The notes beneath the pieces were generated by a model. It was not told where the DNA came from. It was given only the letters and a program-made list of their open reading frames with translations, and searched no databases. Position numbers and translations under genes: made by a program. From contig NZ_LT992502.1 of assembly GCF_900324475.1 (NCBI RefSeq), forward strand, positions 2,108,001 to 2,172,000: a DNA stretch of 64,000 nt, read 5' to 3'. Numbering within the stretch: the stretch's first letter is position 1; every line of letters starts with the position of its first letter. Shown here piece after piece: positions 36,655-45,201 of the stretch. The stretch comes from Enterobacter bugandensis. GTDB taxonomy: Bacteria; Pseudomonadota; Gammaproteobacteria; Enterobacterales; Enterobacteriaceae.

Positions 36655-38118
36655 ATGGAAAACACCTTATTACAGGCCAATGCGACGCTGCCTCAGTACG
36701 ATCGCGACAGCCTTAAAGCACGCATTGTACATTTAGGCTTCGGCGCATTTCACCGCGCGCATCAGGCGGTGTATGCGGACATCCTCGCGGCTGAACACGG
36801 CAGCGACTGGGGCTATTGTGAGGTTAACCTGATTGGCGGCGAGCAGCAGATTGCCGACCTGAAGGTGCAGGATAACCTCTACACCGTAGCGGAAATGTCT
36901 GCCGATGCCTGGACGTCCCGCGTGGTTGGCGTAGTCAAAAAGGCCCTGCACGCGCAGGTCGACGGGCTGGAAAGCGTGCTGGCGGCAATGTGTGAACCGC
37001 AGGTGGCGATTGTCTCGCTGACCATCACCGAAAAAGGCTACTGCCACTCTCCGGCAACCGGGCAACTGATGCTCGATCATCCTTTCATCGTTGCCGACCT
37101 GCAAAACCCGCATCAGCCGAAATCTGCGCCGGGCGTGGTGGTGGAAGCGCTGGCGCGCCGTAAAGCGGCAGGGCTGCCCGCGTTTAGCGTGATGTCCTGC
37201 GACAACATGCCGGAGAACGGTCACGTGATGCGCAACGTCACCTGCGCGTACGCCCGGGCGGTAGACGGCGAGCTGGCGGACTGGATCGAGGCTAACGTTA
37301 CCTTCCCGTCAACCATGGTGGACCGCATCGTACCGGCGGTCACACCCGATACGCTGGATAAAATCGCGCAGCTGACCGGCGTACGCGATCCGGCGGCGGT
37401 GGCCTGCGAGCCGTTCCGCCAGTGGGTTATCGAGGATAACTTTGTGGCCGGGCGTCCGGAATGGGAAAAAGCCGGAGCCGAACTGGTTTCAGACGTGATC
37501 CCGTTTGAAGAGATGAAGCTGCGCATGCTCAACGGCAGCCACTCTTTCCTGGCCTACCTGGGCTATCTGGCGGGTTATCAGCACATCAATGAGTGTATGG
37601 AAGACGAACACTATCGCGTCGCCGCGCACGCGCTGATGCTCAACGAGCAGGCGCCGACCCTGAAAGTGAAGGGCGTCGATTTAGAACGCTACGCTGACCT
37701 GCTGATCGCCCGTTACAGTAACCCGGCCCTGCGCCACCGTACCTGGCAAATTGCGATGGACGGCAGCCAGAAGCTTCCGCAGCGGATGCTGGATCCCGCG
37801 CGCTGGCACCTGGTGCACCAGACGCCTTTCCCACTGCTGGCGCTGGGCGTGGCTGGGTGGATGCGCTATGTCGGCGGCGTGGACGAGCAGGGTAACGCCA
37901 TCGACGTGAGCGATCCGCAGCTGGCGGTGATTCAGGCGGCGGTGAAGGGAAGTGCCGAAGGGGAAAGCCGGGTTAACGCGCTGCTCGGCATTGAGGCCAT
38001 TTTTGGGAAAGAGTTGCCGCGAGAAAAAGCCTTTACAGATGCCGTGATGAGCGCGTATCAGACGCTGCTGCAGAAGGGGGCAAAGACCACGGTGGCGGAG
38101 TACGTGTCCCACCTGTAA
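36655..38118 (+). CDS. ydfI: mannitol dehydrogenase-family oxidoreductase YdfI
   Basis: Long-chain polyol dehydrogenase of 487 residues, like fructuronate reductase UxuB and mannitol dehydrogenase. It probably interconverts D-mannonate and D-fructuronate with NAD(H). The Rossmann part starts [21 protein letters not shown]. The catalytic region includes [12 protein letters not shown] and, further on, [21 protein letters not shown] with the conserved Lys and Asn-His. The start ATG 36655 has weak GCGAG upstream. Its pairing with a mannonate dehydratase-like enzyme supports a sugar-acid pathway. Confidence 0.92.
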   Translation: MENTLLQANATLPQYDRDSLKARIVHLGFGAFHRAHQAVYADILAAEHGSDWGYCEVNLIGGEQQIADLKVQDNLYTVAEMSADAWTSRVVGVVKKALHAQVDGLESVLAAMCEPQVAIVSLTITEKGYCHSPATGQLMLDHPFIVADLQNPHQPKSAPGVVVEALARRKAAGLPAFSVMSCDNMPENGHVMRNVTCAYARAVDGELADWIEANVTFPSTMVDRIVPAVTPDTLDKIAQLTGVRDPAAVACEPFRQWVIEDNFVAGRPEWEKAGAELVSDVIPFEEMKLRMLNGSHSFLAYLGYLAGYQHINECMEDEHYRVAAHALMLNEQAPTLKVKGVDLERYADLLIARYSNPALRHRTWQIAMDGSQKLPQRMLDPARWHLVHQTPFPLLALGVAGWMRYVGGVDEQGNAIDVSDPQLAVIQAAVKGSAEGESRVNALLGIEAIFGKELPREKAFTDAVMSAYQTLLQKGAKTTVAEYVSHL

Positions 38119-38124
38119 TTCAAC

Positions 38125-38150
38125 ACATGCCGCCGTTCGCGGCGGCATGT
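38125..38150. terminator. bidirectional terminator between ydfI and ydfZ
   Basis: ACATGCCGCC-N6-GGCGGCATGT is a 10-bp stem between convergent genes. The T-run is short. Confidence 0.7.
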
Positions 38151-38161
38151 TGGCGCACAAT

Positions 38162-38365
38162 TTAGTGCATACCCAGACGAATCAGTTCAATTGGTTCGAA
38201 CTTACCTTCGCATCCTTCCACTTCCACCGTTTTGCCACGGCGCACCTGCGCGGCATCCAGCCCGTCGCTGTGGATCGCCTTAATCACGCCGGTTTTGCCG
38301 GTGCCGCTAATCATGACGCGGCTGCCGGTGGTGATTGCATTGCGGTTACGGTCGTATGTCATCAT
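38162..38365 (-). CDS. ydfZ: selenium-associated protein YdfZ
   Basis: Small cytoplasmic protein of 67 residues, identical in length to E. coli YdfZ, which was isolated as a selenium-carrying protein and is strongly induced without oxygen. [34 protein letters not shown] suggests a small KOW/SH3-like barrel. One Cys is in [18 protein letters not shown] precedes ATG 38365. A well-placed FNR site lies upstream. Confidence 0.93.
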   Translation of the reverse strand: MMTYDRNRNAITTGSRVMISGTGKTGVIKAIHSDGLDAAQVRRGKTVEVEGCEGKFEPIELIRLGMH

Positions 38366-38432
38366 GGTATTTTCTCCTCTCTAAACTATCCGTTACGGCG
38401 CTATTTCAGGTTTTGCCGTTCACGGGGCACTA

Positions 38433-38474
38433 TAAATACGCCTGTCTGCCAGTCATGTTTTTGTTTTTGATCAA
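38433..38474 (-). promoter_or_regulatory. FNR-dependent promoter of ydfZ
   Basis: The plus strand reads TTGTT-N4-ATCAA (38461-38474), nine of ten bases of the FNR consensus TTGAT-N4-ATCAA. On the minus strand a -10 TATTTA (38438-38433) would put the start near 38426, which centres the FNR site at -41.5, the class II position. Confidence 0.75.
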
Positions 38475-38653
38475 ACTCACACTTTTTTCTTTATTACATG
38501 GGGCATTGACGCTTCACGACGGCAATTTACAAAGCAGACCGTAATTTTCACTTATTGATAGTTTCTACGGGGAAGCGTTGAGGATTGGTTTATATTCCCG
38601 ATGCCATTCTGGTTGCAGGAAATAACCCTTCATCGGAATAAGGAGTCAGGCTT

Positions 38654-39085
38654 ATGTATAAGAAGATTTTGATGCCTGTTGACGTGTTTGAAATGGATTT
38701 AAGCGACAAAGCGGTTCGCCACGCGGCTAACCTCGCGAAGGCCGAGGGCGCGTCGATTACCCTGGTCAATATTCTGCCTGCCAGCAGTCGGTCTCTGCTG
38801 CGCGGATTCAACGCCGATATTAAAAAGTTTGAAGAGTATATGAGCGCAGAATCCGGGAAGAAAATGAACGAGTTAAAACGACTGTTCGATATCTCCCCGG
38901 AGAATATTCACACTCTGGTTCGTTTTGGCAGCGTCCGCGATGAAATTATCAAGCTGAGCAAAGAAGGGGAATATGACGTGATTGTCATCGGGTCAAAAAA
39001 ACCGGGCATCACCACTCATCTGCTGGGGTCAAATGCGGAATCTATTCTGCGCTACGCCACAATTCCGGTGTTAGTCGTTCGCTAA
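38654..39085 (+). CDS. universal stress protein, UspG-like
   Basis: Single Usp domain of 143 residues. It resembles UspG most, with MYKKILMPVDVFEMDLSDKAVRHAANLA, and the ATP-binding pattern GSKKPGITTHLLGSNAESILRYATIPVLVVR at the end. It is probably a cytoplasmic nucleotide-binding dimer induced by stress or growth arrest. It looks like a second UspG-type gene rather than the usual uspG locus. AAGGAG precedes ATG 38654. The upstream region shares a motif with the ydfI promoter. Confidence 0.87.
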   Translation: MYKKILMPVDVFEMDLSDKAVRHAANLAKAEGASITLVNILPASSRSLLRGFNADIKKFEEYMSAESGKKMNELKRLFDISPENIHTLVRFGSVRDEIIKLSKEGEYDVIVIGSKKPGITTHLLGSNAESILRYATIPVLVVR

Positions 39086-39092
39086 TTACGGC

Positions 39093-39113
39093 GCCGCCCG
39101 CGAAAAGGGCGGC
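39093..39113. terminator. hairpin between the usp gene and rspR
   Basis: GCCGCCC-N7-GGGCGGC lies between convergent genes, with only a short A/T tail. Confidence 0.65.
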
Positions 39114-39118
39114 AAATA

Positions 39119-39805
39119 TCACTCTTCGCTAAACCACTCGCTATTTTCCTGACGAATAAGCTGCACGGATTCGCCTATCTCCTGCAGATGCAGGGTCATC
39201 GCTTTTTCCACGCCGTCCGGGTCGCGTTTTTCCAGCGCGCTGAAAATATCGTGATGCTGGCGGAGCAGCATTTCCGGCGGGGAGACGTGATCGAGGCTCA
39301 TGTAGCGCACCCGGTCAATGGTGGCCTTGATATTCTCGATGGTATCCCAGGCCAGCTGGCAGTCTGCAATTTGCGCCAGCTTCTGGTGAAACTCATCATC
39401 AAGCTGGAAGAAATCGTTGAGCTGTTTACGGTCAATCGCAATGCGCTGCTGATGCAGGTTTTGCTCCAGCAGGTAACACTGGTTGTCATTAATGAGCGTC
39501 GCGGCACGGCGCACCACAGCGCATTCAATCGCCTGGCGTACGAAACAGCCGTTGCGCACCTGTGAGAGTGAAATTTTGTTCACGTAGCTGCCGCGCTGCG
39601 GGCGGATCTGAATCAGGCCGTTCTCCGCAAGCTTAATAAACGCTTCACGCACCGGCTGACGGGACACGTCAAAACGCACGGAGACCTCTTTTTCAGAAAG
39701 CGGCGTTCCCGGTGGGATCAGGCAATGGACAATATCACGTCGCAAAATGCGATAGATTTGCTGGTTTACGGGCTGGGTGGGATTGAGTTGCGATTCAGCG
39801 GCCAT
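39119..39805 (-). CDS. rspR: FadR/GntR-family regulator RspR (YdfH)
   Basis: Repressor of rspAB in E. coli; 228 residues, same length. The N-terminal winged helix (15-80) includes [41 protein letters not shown]. The all-helical FCD effector domain has the metal-ligand pattern [19 protein letters not shown] and MTLHLQEI. The ligand is probably a sugar acid. It is separated from rspAB by ydfJ, ydfI, ydfZ and the usp gene. ATGGTAGT just upstream resembles sequence at rspA. Confidence 0.93.
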   Translation of the reverse strand: MAAESQLNPTQPVNQQIYRILRRDIVHCLIPPGTPLSEKEVSVRFDVSRQPVREAFIKLAENGLIQIRPQRGSYVNKISLSQVRNGCFVRQAIECAVVRRAATLINDNQCYLLEQNLHQQRIAIDRKQLNDFFQLDDEFHQKLAQIADCQLAWDTIENIKATIDRVRYMSLDHVSPPEMLLRQHHDIFSALEKRDPDGVEKAMTLHLQEIGESVQLIRQENSEWFSEE

Positions 39806-39868
39806 GAGTTGTCATTTCTCAGAGAGTTAGCCCGAACATACTACCATTCTTTTATGACCCGAAACAGA

Positions 39869-39886
39869 CCCGGCCCGCGGGCCGGG
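39869..39886 (-). terminator. hairpin after ydfG
   Basis: CCCGGCCC-GC-GGGCCGGG is a perfect palindrome 11 bases past the ydfG stop. On the minus strand TCTGTTTC follows. Confidence 0.65.
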
Positions 39887-39896
39887 AAGGGCTTAT

Positions 39897-40643
39897 TTAG
39901 CCACGATGGACGCTAAGTCCGGCAAAACTCTGGCTGACCGGCATCATTTCCACGGTATTGATGTTGACGTGTTTTGGCAGCGTTGCGACCCACCAGACCG
40001 TTTCGGTGACGTCTTCCGGCGTCAGGGCGTTGGCGTTTTCGTAGGTTTTATCCGCTTTCGCATCATCGCCCTTGAAGCGCACGTTGGAGAATTCGGTGCC
40101 GCCTACCAGCCCCGGCTCGATATCGGTGACGCGAATGGCGGTACCGTGCAGGTCGGTGCGCAGGTTCAGGCTGAACTGGCGCACAAACGCTTTGGTCGCG
40201 CCGTAGACATTACCGCCCGCGTAAGGCCAGCTCCCGGCGGTAGAACCGATGTTGATAATGTGGCCGCGGTTGCGCTCGACCATGCCCGGCAGCACCGCGC
40301 GGGTCATGTAGACCAGCCCTTTGTTGTTGGTGTCGATCATGTTTTCCCAGTCTTCAACGCTGGCTTTGTGGGCAGGCTCCATGCCCAGCGCCAGACCGGC
40401 GTTGTTGACCAGCACGTCGATGGCACGCCACTCTGCCGGCAGGCTGGCAATCATCTCTTCAATGGCCGCACGGTTACGCACGTCCAGCTGCGCGGTCAGG
40501 ATGCTGTCACCTAAATCGTCCTTCAGCTCCTGCAGGCGCTCCTGACGACGGCCCGTTGCAATCACCTTATGCCCGTTGGCGACGAAGCGACGCGTGATGC
40601 TTTCACCAAAACCTGCCGTTGCCCCGGTAACTAAAATAATCAT
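39897..40643 (-). CDS. ydfG: NADP-dependent 3-hydroxy acid dehydrogenase YdfG
   Basis: Short-chain dehydrogenase of 248 residues, identical in length to E. coli YdfG, which oxidises L-allo-threonine, serine and 3-hydroxypropionate and can reduce malonic semialdehyde. The cofactor motif is TGATAGFG. NNAG is present, as are the catalytic Ser (IGSTAGSWPYAGG) and YGATK. ATG 40643 has GAGGA upstream; the frame extends 57 codons further without support. It is divergent from dcp across 142 bases. Confidence 0.95.
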   Translation of the reverse strand: MIILVTGATAGFGESITRRFVANGHKVIATGRRQERLQELKDDLGDSILTAQLDVRNRAAIEEMIASLPAEWRAIDVLVNNAGLALGMEPAHKASVEDWENMIDTNNKGLVYMTRAVLPGMVERNRGHIINIGSTAGSWPYAGGNVYGATKAFVRQFSLNLRTDLHGTAIRVTDIEPGLVGGTEFSNVRFKGDDAKADKTYENANALTPEDVTETVWWVATLPKHVNINTVEMMPVSQSFAGLSVHRG

Positions 40644-40785
40644 CTCACTGTTCCTCAACGCTTTTTGTGTGGTACTAACATAGCACGCCCGCAGAGGGTG
40701 CGTTAAGGCAACATTTGTATGACGGCGTTGCAGGCGATGGCGGCCTGGCCTACTCTGGGAAGATATTCGTTCGGAGGAGTGAAAG

Positions 40786-42819
40786 ATGACGGCCACCAAC
40801 CCCTTTTTTGACATCAGCCTGCTGCCTTACCAGGCTCCCCATTTTGATACCATCAAAGACGAGCATTATCGTCCGGCCTTCGATGAAGCGCTTCGCCAGA
40901 AGCGGGCGGACATAGAGGCGATAGTCTCTCACACCGCTGCGCCAGACTTCACTAACACCGTGCTGGCGCTGGAGAAAAGCGGCGTCATGCTTGCGCGCGT
41001 CAGCAGCGTTTTCTTCGCCATGACCTCCGCGCACACTAATGCGTACCTGCAGGAACTGGAGGAGCAACTCTCCACCGAACTTGCCGCGCTGGCGAACGAC
41101 ATCTGGCTGAACGACACTCTTTTCGCCCGCGTCGAGAGCGTCTGGCAGGACCGCGCCGCGCTGGATGCCGAATCCCGTCGGCTGGTCGAGGAGACGTACC
41201 AGCGCTTTATTCTGGCCGGCGCGCGCCTGAATGAAGCGGAAAAAGCCGAGCTGAAGGCGCTGAATACCGAGGCCGCGTCCCTGACCAGCCAGTTTAACCA
41301 GCGCCTGCTGGCCGCTAACAACGCGGGCGGGCTGGTGGTGGATTACGCGCACCAGCTTGAAGGCCTTAGCGCCGAAGAGATTGCCGCCGCGGCGCAGGCC
41401 GCCGCGGAAAAAGGGCTTAACGACCGCTGGCTGATCCCGCTCCTGAATACGACACAGCAGCCTGCGCTAGCCGCGCTGCGCAATCGGCAGACGCGCGAAA
41501 ACCTGTTCAACGCCGGCTGGACGCGCACCCAGAAAGGGGATGAAAACGACACCCGCACGCTGATCCTGCGCCTTACGGCGCTGCGGGCGCGCCAGGCCCG
41601 TCTGCTCGGCTTTGAGGATTACGCCAGCTGGAGCATCGCCGACCAGATGGCGAAAACCCCGGCCGCCGCGCTGGAATTTATGCGCGGGATTGTGCCCGCC
41701 GCGCGTGCCCGCGCGGAACGCGAGCAGGCCGATATTCAGAAGGTCATTGATGACGAGCAGGGTGGCTTCACCGTGCAGGCCTGGGACTGGGCCTTTTATG
41801 CCGAGCGCGTGCGTCAGGCGAAATATGCCCTCGATGAATCGCAAATTCGACCCTATTTTGCGCTCAATACCGTATTGCAGGATGGCGTATTCTGGGCGGC
41901 CAGCCAGCTGTTTGGCATTCGTTTTGTGGAGCGTTTCGACATTCCGGTTTATCACCCTGACGTCCGCGTATGGGAAATTTTTGACCATACCGGTGAGGGC
42001 ATGGCGCTGTTTTACGGCGACTTCTTCGCCCGCGATTCCAAGCAGGGCGGGGCCTGGATGGGCAATTTCATCGAGCAGTCCTTTGAGTTTGCTGCCCGCC
42101 CGGTGATCTACAACGTCTGCAACTACCAAAAGCCGGGTAACGGCGGCGTCGCGCTTCTCTCCTGGGATGACGTGATAACCCTGTTCCACGAGTTTGGCCA
42201 TACCCTGCACGGTCTGTTTGCCAGCCAGCGCTTCGCCACGCTGTCCGGTACCAATACGCCGCGTGATTTCGTTGAATTCCCGTCGCAAATTAATGAGCAC
42301 TGGGCCAGCCATCCTCAGGTGTTTAGCCACTATTCCCGTCATTACGAAACCGGTGACCCCATGCCGGACGCGCTGCGGGAAAGCATGCTCAACGCAACCC
42401 ATTTCAACAAGGGTTATGACATGACGGAGCTGCTGAGTGCGGCGCTGCTGGACATGAACTGGCACGGCATCAGCGAGGCCGTGTCGAGCGTTGAAGAATT
42501 CGAAGCCGCGGCGTTGAAAAAAGAGGGGCTGGATCTGCCCGCTGTACCGCCGCGCTATCGCAGCAGCTACTTTGCCCATATCTTCGGCGGCGGCTACGCG
42601 GCGGGGTATTACGCCTACCTGTGGACGCAAATGCTGGCGGACGATGGCTATCAGTGGTTCGTGGAGCAGGGTGGATTGACGCGTGAAAACGGGCAGAAAT
42701 TCCGTGAGGCGATTTTGTCTCGCGGCAACAGCGCTGATTTAGCCGAACTTTATCGAAACTGGCGCGGACACGATCCGAAGATTGAACCGATGCTGGAGAA
42801 TCGCGGGCTGAGCGCATAA
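40786..42819 (+). CDS. dcp: peptidyl-dipeptidase Dcp
   Basis: Zinc M3-family metallopeptidase that removes C-terminal dipeptides from peptides in the cytoplasm. The 677 residues compare with 681 in E. coli. The catalytic motif HEFGH is at residues 468-472 (LFHEFGHTLHGLFASQ). A long helical N-terminal part caps the channel. GGAGGAG precedes ATG 40786. A good terminator follows. Confidence 0.95.
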   Translation: MTATNPFFDISLLPYQAPHFDTIKDEHYRPAFDEALRQKRADIEAIVSHTAAPDFTNTVLALEKSGVMLARVSSVFFAMTSAHTNAYLQELEEQLSTELAALANDIWLNDTLFARVESVWQDRAALDAESRRLVEETYQRFILAGARLNEAEKAELKALNTEAASLTSQFNQRLLAANNAGGLVVDYAHQLEGLSAEEIAAAAQAAAEKGLNDRWLIPLLNTTQQPALAALRNRQTRENLFNAGWTRTQKGDENDTRTLILRLTALRARQARLLGFEDYASWSIADQMAKTPAAALEFMRGIVPAARARAEREQADIQKVIDDEQGGFTVQAWDWAFYAERVRQAKYALDESQIRPYFALNTVLQDGVFWAASQLFGIRFVERFDIPVYHPDVRVWEIFDHTGEGMALFYGDFFARDSKQGGAWMGNFIEQSFEFAARPVIYNVCNYQKPGNGGVALLSWDDVITLFHEFGHTLHGLFASQRFATLSGTNTPRDFVEFPSQINEHWASHPQVFSHYSRHYETGDPMPDALRESMLNATHFNKGYDMTELLSAALLDMNWHGISEAVSSVEEFEAAALKKEGLDLPAVPPRYRSSYFAHIFGGGYAAGYYAYLWTQMLADDGYQWFVEQGGLTRENGQKFREAILSRGNSADLAELYRNWRGHDPKIEPMLENRGLSA

Positions 42820-42841
42820 AGTCACTTTTAGCTAAGAAGAT

Positions 42842-42867
42842 AACCGGGCCTCGCGCCCGGTTTTTTT
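42842..42867 (+). terminator. terminator of dcp
   Basis: AACCGGGC-N5-GCCCGGTT is followed by a run of seven T. Confidence 0.93.
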
Positions 42868-43092
42868 ATAGGTCTGAAAGCCCAAAAATGGTCAAAAAAA
42901 GAACTAAAATTTACATTTATTAATGCTTTGAAATATATTTATATTAAATGTGCTTAAATTTAGGCGCTTTTACCAATCTCAATTTTATAATGCTCGCAAG
43001 TTTATTTAATTATTTATGCTGACTGAAACATGGCCGTTAATTGCATATAAGAATCATCGCAAAAAGATGATTATTATATTTTTATCTCAGCC

Positions 43093-43119
43093 TAAAGTAT
43101 TAATTTTCTCTGCCGATTA
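43093..43119 (+). promoter_or_regulatory. FliA (sigma-28) flagellar promoter
   Basis: TAAAGTAT, 11 bases, GCCGATTA differs from the class 3 flagellar consensus (TAAAGTTT-N11-GCCGATAA) at two positions. It starts transcription near 43126, about 100 bases before the chemoreceptor gene. The preceding 43 to 220 bases after dcp are very AT-rich with no gene. Confidence 0.88.
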
Positions 43120-43183
43120 GCATGGGTGTGGTCGTGGTGGAAACCCATTTCCATTAACCACAAAAAATAAGCCGTTATTAAAA

Positions 43184-43202
43184 TTCATCTCCAGAAGATG
43201 AA
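43184..43202 (+). other. hairpin in the chemoreceptor leader
   Basis: TTCATCT-N5-AGATGAA is a 7-bp stem ending 26 bases before the start codon, inside the predicted FliA transcript. Confidence 0.5.
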
Positions 43203-43228
43203 CCTATGCTAATTATTAAGGAAGAGTC

Positions 43229-44776
43229 ATGTTTAAAAATCTCAACATCGGCACCCGGCTTACCATAGCATTTGGCGCAATTGTGGTTTTAATGTCAGTC
43301 GTCTGCGGGCTGCTCTATTTGAGCTTTGACAGAGTGACGGCCGTCAGCAAGCTCAACGTTCATAGCTATAAAGTGGTCGATAACCTTCGCTCCGTAACCG
43401 AAAACCTGATCAACATGGAAACCGGCATTCGCGGTTTTGCGCTCACCGGTAATCAGGACGTTCTTCAACCCTTCACGCAGGGGGATGAGAGGTTTAAAAG
43501 CAAAGTTGACGAAATTGCAGGGCTTACGCGTGATAACCCGTCGCAGCAGCAAAAATTAACCACCCTCTCCAGGCTTGAAGAAGAATGGAAAAGGTCATTT
43601 GCGCTGCCGTTAATCCAGCGAAGAGAGAGTGTATCCCGCGGGGGCGAAGAGATGGATGCGTTCATCAGTAGCCTGGAGCGTAATACCGGAAAAGAGCAAA
43701 TGGACGCCATGCGGGGTGTTATTCAGCAAGCGCTGAACGACGAGTACCGCATTATGGCTGAACGTCAAACCCGACTGGCTGAAGAACGCTTCCGTACGCG
43801 CATGATGATAATCCTGGGAATGATTGCGGCGGTTGTCACCGCGCTGCTGACGGGCATTTTGCTGTCGCGCAGTATTCTCCGACCGCTAAAGCAGGCCGTG
43901 AATACGGCGAACACCATTGCCGCCGGCGATCTCACCTCAACCATACGTATTACCCGGATGGATGAAACCGGCACGCTGCTTGCGGCTCTGGACAACATGC
44001 AGACCCAGTTGAAAACCCTTGTCACTGAAATCAAAGAGGCCGCGACGTCGGTGGATCTGGCTGCCGGTGAGATCGAGCAGGGCAATATGGAGTTATCGTC
44101 TCGTACCGAGGAGCAGGCCGCGGCGTTGCAGCAGACTGCCGCCAGCATGGAACAGCTGACGATGACCGTTCGGAACAATACCGAGGTCGCGGAGCATACG
44201 GCAACGTCAGCAAGAAAGACGGAAGCACTGGCACGTGAAGGTGAGTCTGCCGTGGGCGAAATGAGCGAAACGATGCAGAATATCTCGGCTAACGCCCTGA
44301 AGATAAAGGAAATCACCAGCGTTATAGAAGGGATTGCTTTCCAGACTAATATTCTGGCGCTGAATGCGGCGGTCGAGGCTGCACGTGCCGGTGAGCATGG
44401 TCGTGGCTTCGCCGTGGTGGCGACGGAAGTCAGAAATCTCGCTCAGCGCAGCGCAACGGCGTCCAAAGAAATTGGGGCGCTGATTGAGCATGCCGTTGAG
44501 GATGTCGATAACGGTGTGTCGGTGGCATCCAGAACGGCAGAGACGATTTTGCGGGCTGCGAGCAACGTGGCTACGCTTGCTGAAACTATGGACAGTCTTT
44601 CAATGGCCTCGGTTGAGCAAATGCAGGGCATCATGCAAATCAGCGCAGCTGTCACCCAGATGGATGGCGTGACGCAGGGTAATGCGGCGCTCGTTGAGCA
44701 GTCCGCAGCGGCATCGCAGGCGCTGACCGAGCAGTCCAGGGCACTGAAGCAGATGACGGAAAACTTTGCTATTTGA
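43229..44776 (+). CDS. methyl-accepting chemotaxis protein with CHASE3-type sensor
   Basis: Inner-membrane chemoreceptor of 515 residues. TM1 is about 10-31. The periplasmic part carries [19 protein letters not shown], the CHASE3 signature. TM2 is near 192-212, then HAMP, methylation helices ([21 protein letters not shown]) and the signalling tip [41 protein letters not shown]. The C terminus ends in MTENFAI without the NWETF-type tether, so adaptation must rely on other receptors. The ligand is unknown. AAGGAAG precedes ATG 43229. A FliA promoter controls it. Confidence 0.93.
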   Translation: MFKNLNIGTRLTIAFGAIVVLMSVVCGLLYLSFDRVTAVSKLNVHSYKVVDNLRSVTENLINMETGIRGFALTGNQDVLQPFTQGDERFKSKVDEIAGLTRDNPSQQQKLTTLSRLEEEWKRSFALPLIQRRESVSRGGEEMDAFISSLERNTGKEQMDAMRGVIQQALNDEYRIMAERQTRLAEERFRTRMMIILGMIAAVVTALLTGILLSRSILRPLKQAVNTANTIAAGDLTSTIRITRMDETGTLLAALDNMQTQLKTLVTEIKEAATSVDLAAGEIEQGNMELSSRTEEQAAALQQTAASMEQLTMTVRNNTEVAEHTATSARKTEALAREGESAVGEMSETMQNISANALKIKEITSVIEGIAFQTNILALNAAVEAARAGEHGRGFAVVATEVRNLAQRSATASKEIGALIEHAVEDVDNGVSVASRTAETILRAASNVATLAETMDSLSMASVEQMQGIMQISAAVTQMDGVTQGNAALVEQSAAASQALTEQSRALKQMTENFAI

Positions 44777-44902
44777 GCAGCAAAAGCATAATCAAAAGGT
44801 AAAGCTCCGGCGTTTTAAACGCGAATTTTAATCAAACCAGCAACGGGGGCGCTAATAAAAAGGGGCGTCCCCGTGAATAATGAAGAAAATAGCCGAGCGT
44901 CA

Positions 44903-44944
44903 GTGACAAATTAAAAATACTGACTACGATTTCGTAATACGAAA
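44903..44944 (+). promoter_or_regulatory. promoter and palindromic operator of the 32-residue gene
   Basis: GTGACA (44903-44908), 16 bases, TACGAT (44925-44930) is a plausible sigma-70 promoter. The palindrome TTTCGT-AAT-ACGAAA (44930-44944) begins at its -10 and covers the expected start. This is a repressor position. A further stem ACGGGGGCG/CGTCCCCGT (44843-44874) lies upstream. Confidence 0.5.
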
Positions 44945-44962
44945 ATTTAAAAGGAGTTTCTG

Positions 44963-45061
44963 ATGGCGATTGCTGTGGTGACAGTTTTACTCTTCCTGTT
45001 GATGTTCCCGGCGGCTATTCACATTTTGCTACAGCTCGTTGGAGGCTGGTGTGACGCGTAG
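44963..45061 (+). CDS. small hydrophobic membrane protein, 32 residues
   Basis: I do not recognise this protein. ATG 44963 has AAGGAG exactly six bases upstream, the best ribosome site in this stretch. The product starts MAIAVVTVLLFLLMFPAAIH, continues with another hydrophobic segment, and ends GGWCDA. It is one transmembrane helix of about 24 residues with no charged residue before the final Asp. A promoter and palindrome sit directly upstream. An MFS transporter gene starts 140 bases downstream on the same strand. Small membrane proteins of this size often tune transporters or kinases; that role here is only a guess. Confidence 0.7.
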   Translation: MAIAVVTVLLFLLMFPAAIHILLQLVGGWCDA

Positions 45062-45201
45062 CTTCCCTGGTTAATCCGGTCTTTTGGGCCGTCATCTGAT
45101 TTTCAATAAGCAGCGCTACGCTACATTTTTAATTTTATTGTACGATCGTCTGGACGCGGGTCATCGCGAAACGCGAGCCGGATAATTTACAGGCAGGAAG
45201 T

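Noticed and set aside
44843..44874. Terminator after the chemoreceptor gene
   Set aside because: The 9-bp stem is good, but the loop is 14 bases and no T-run follows. I mention it only as possible structure.
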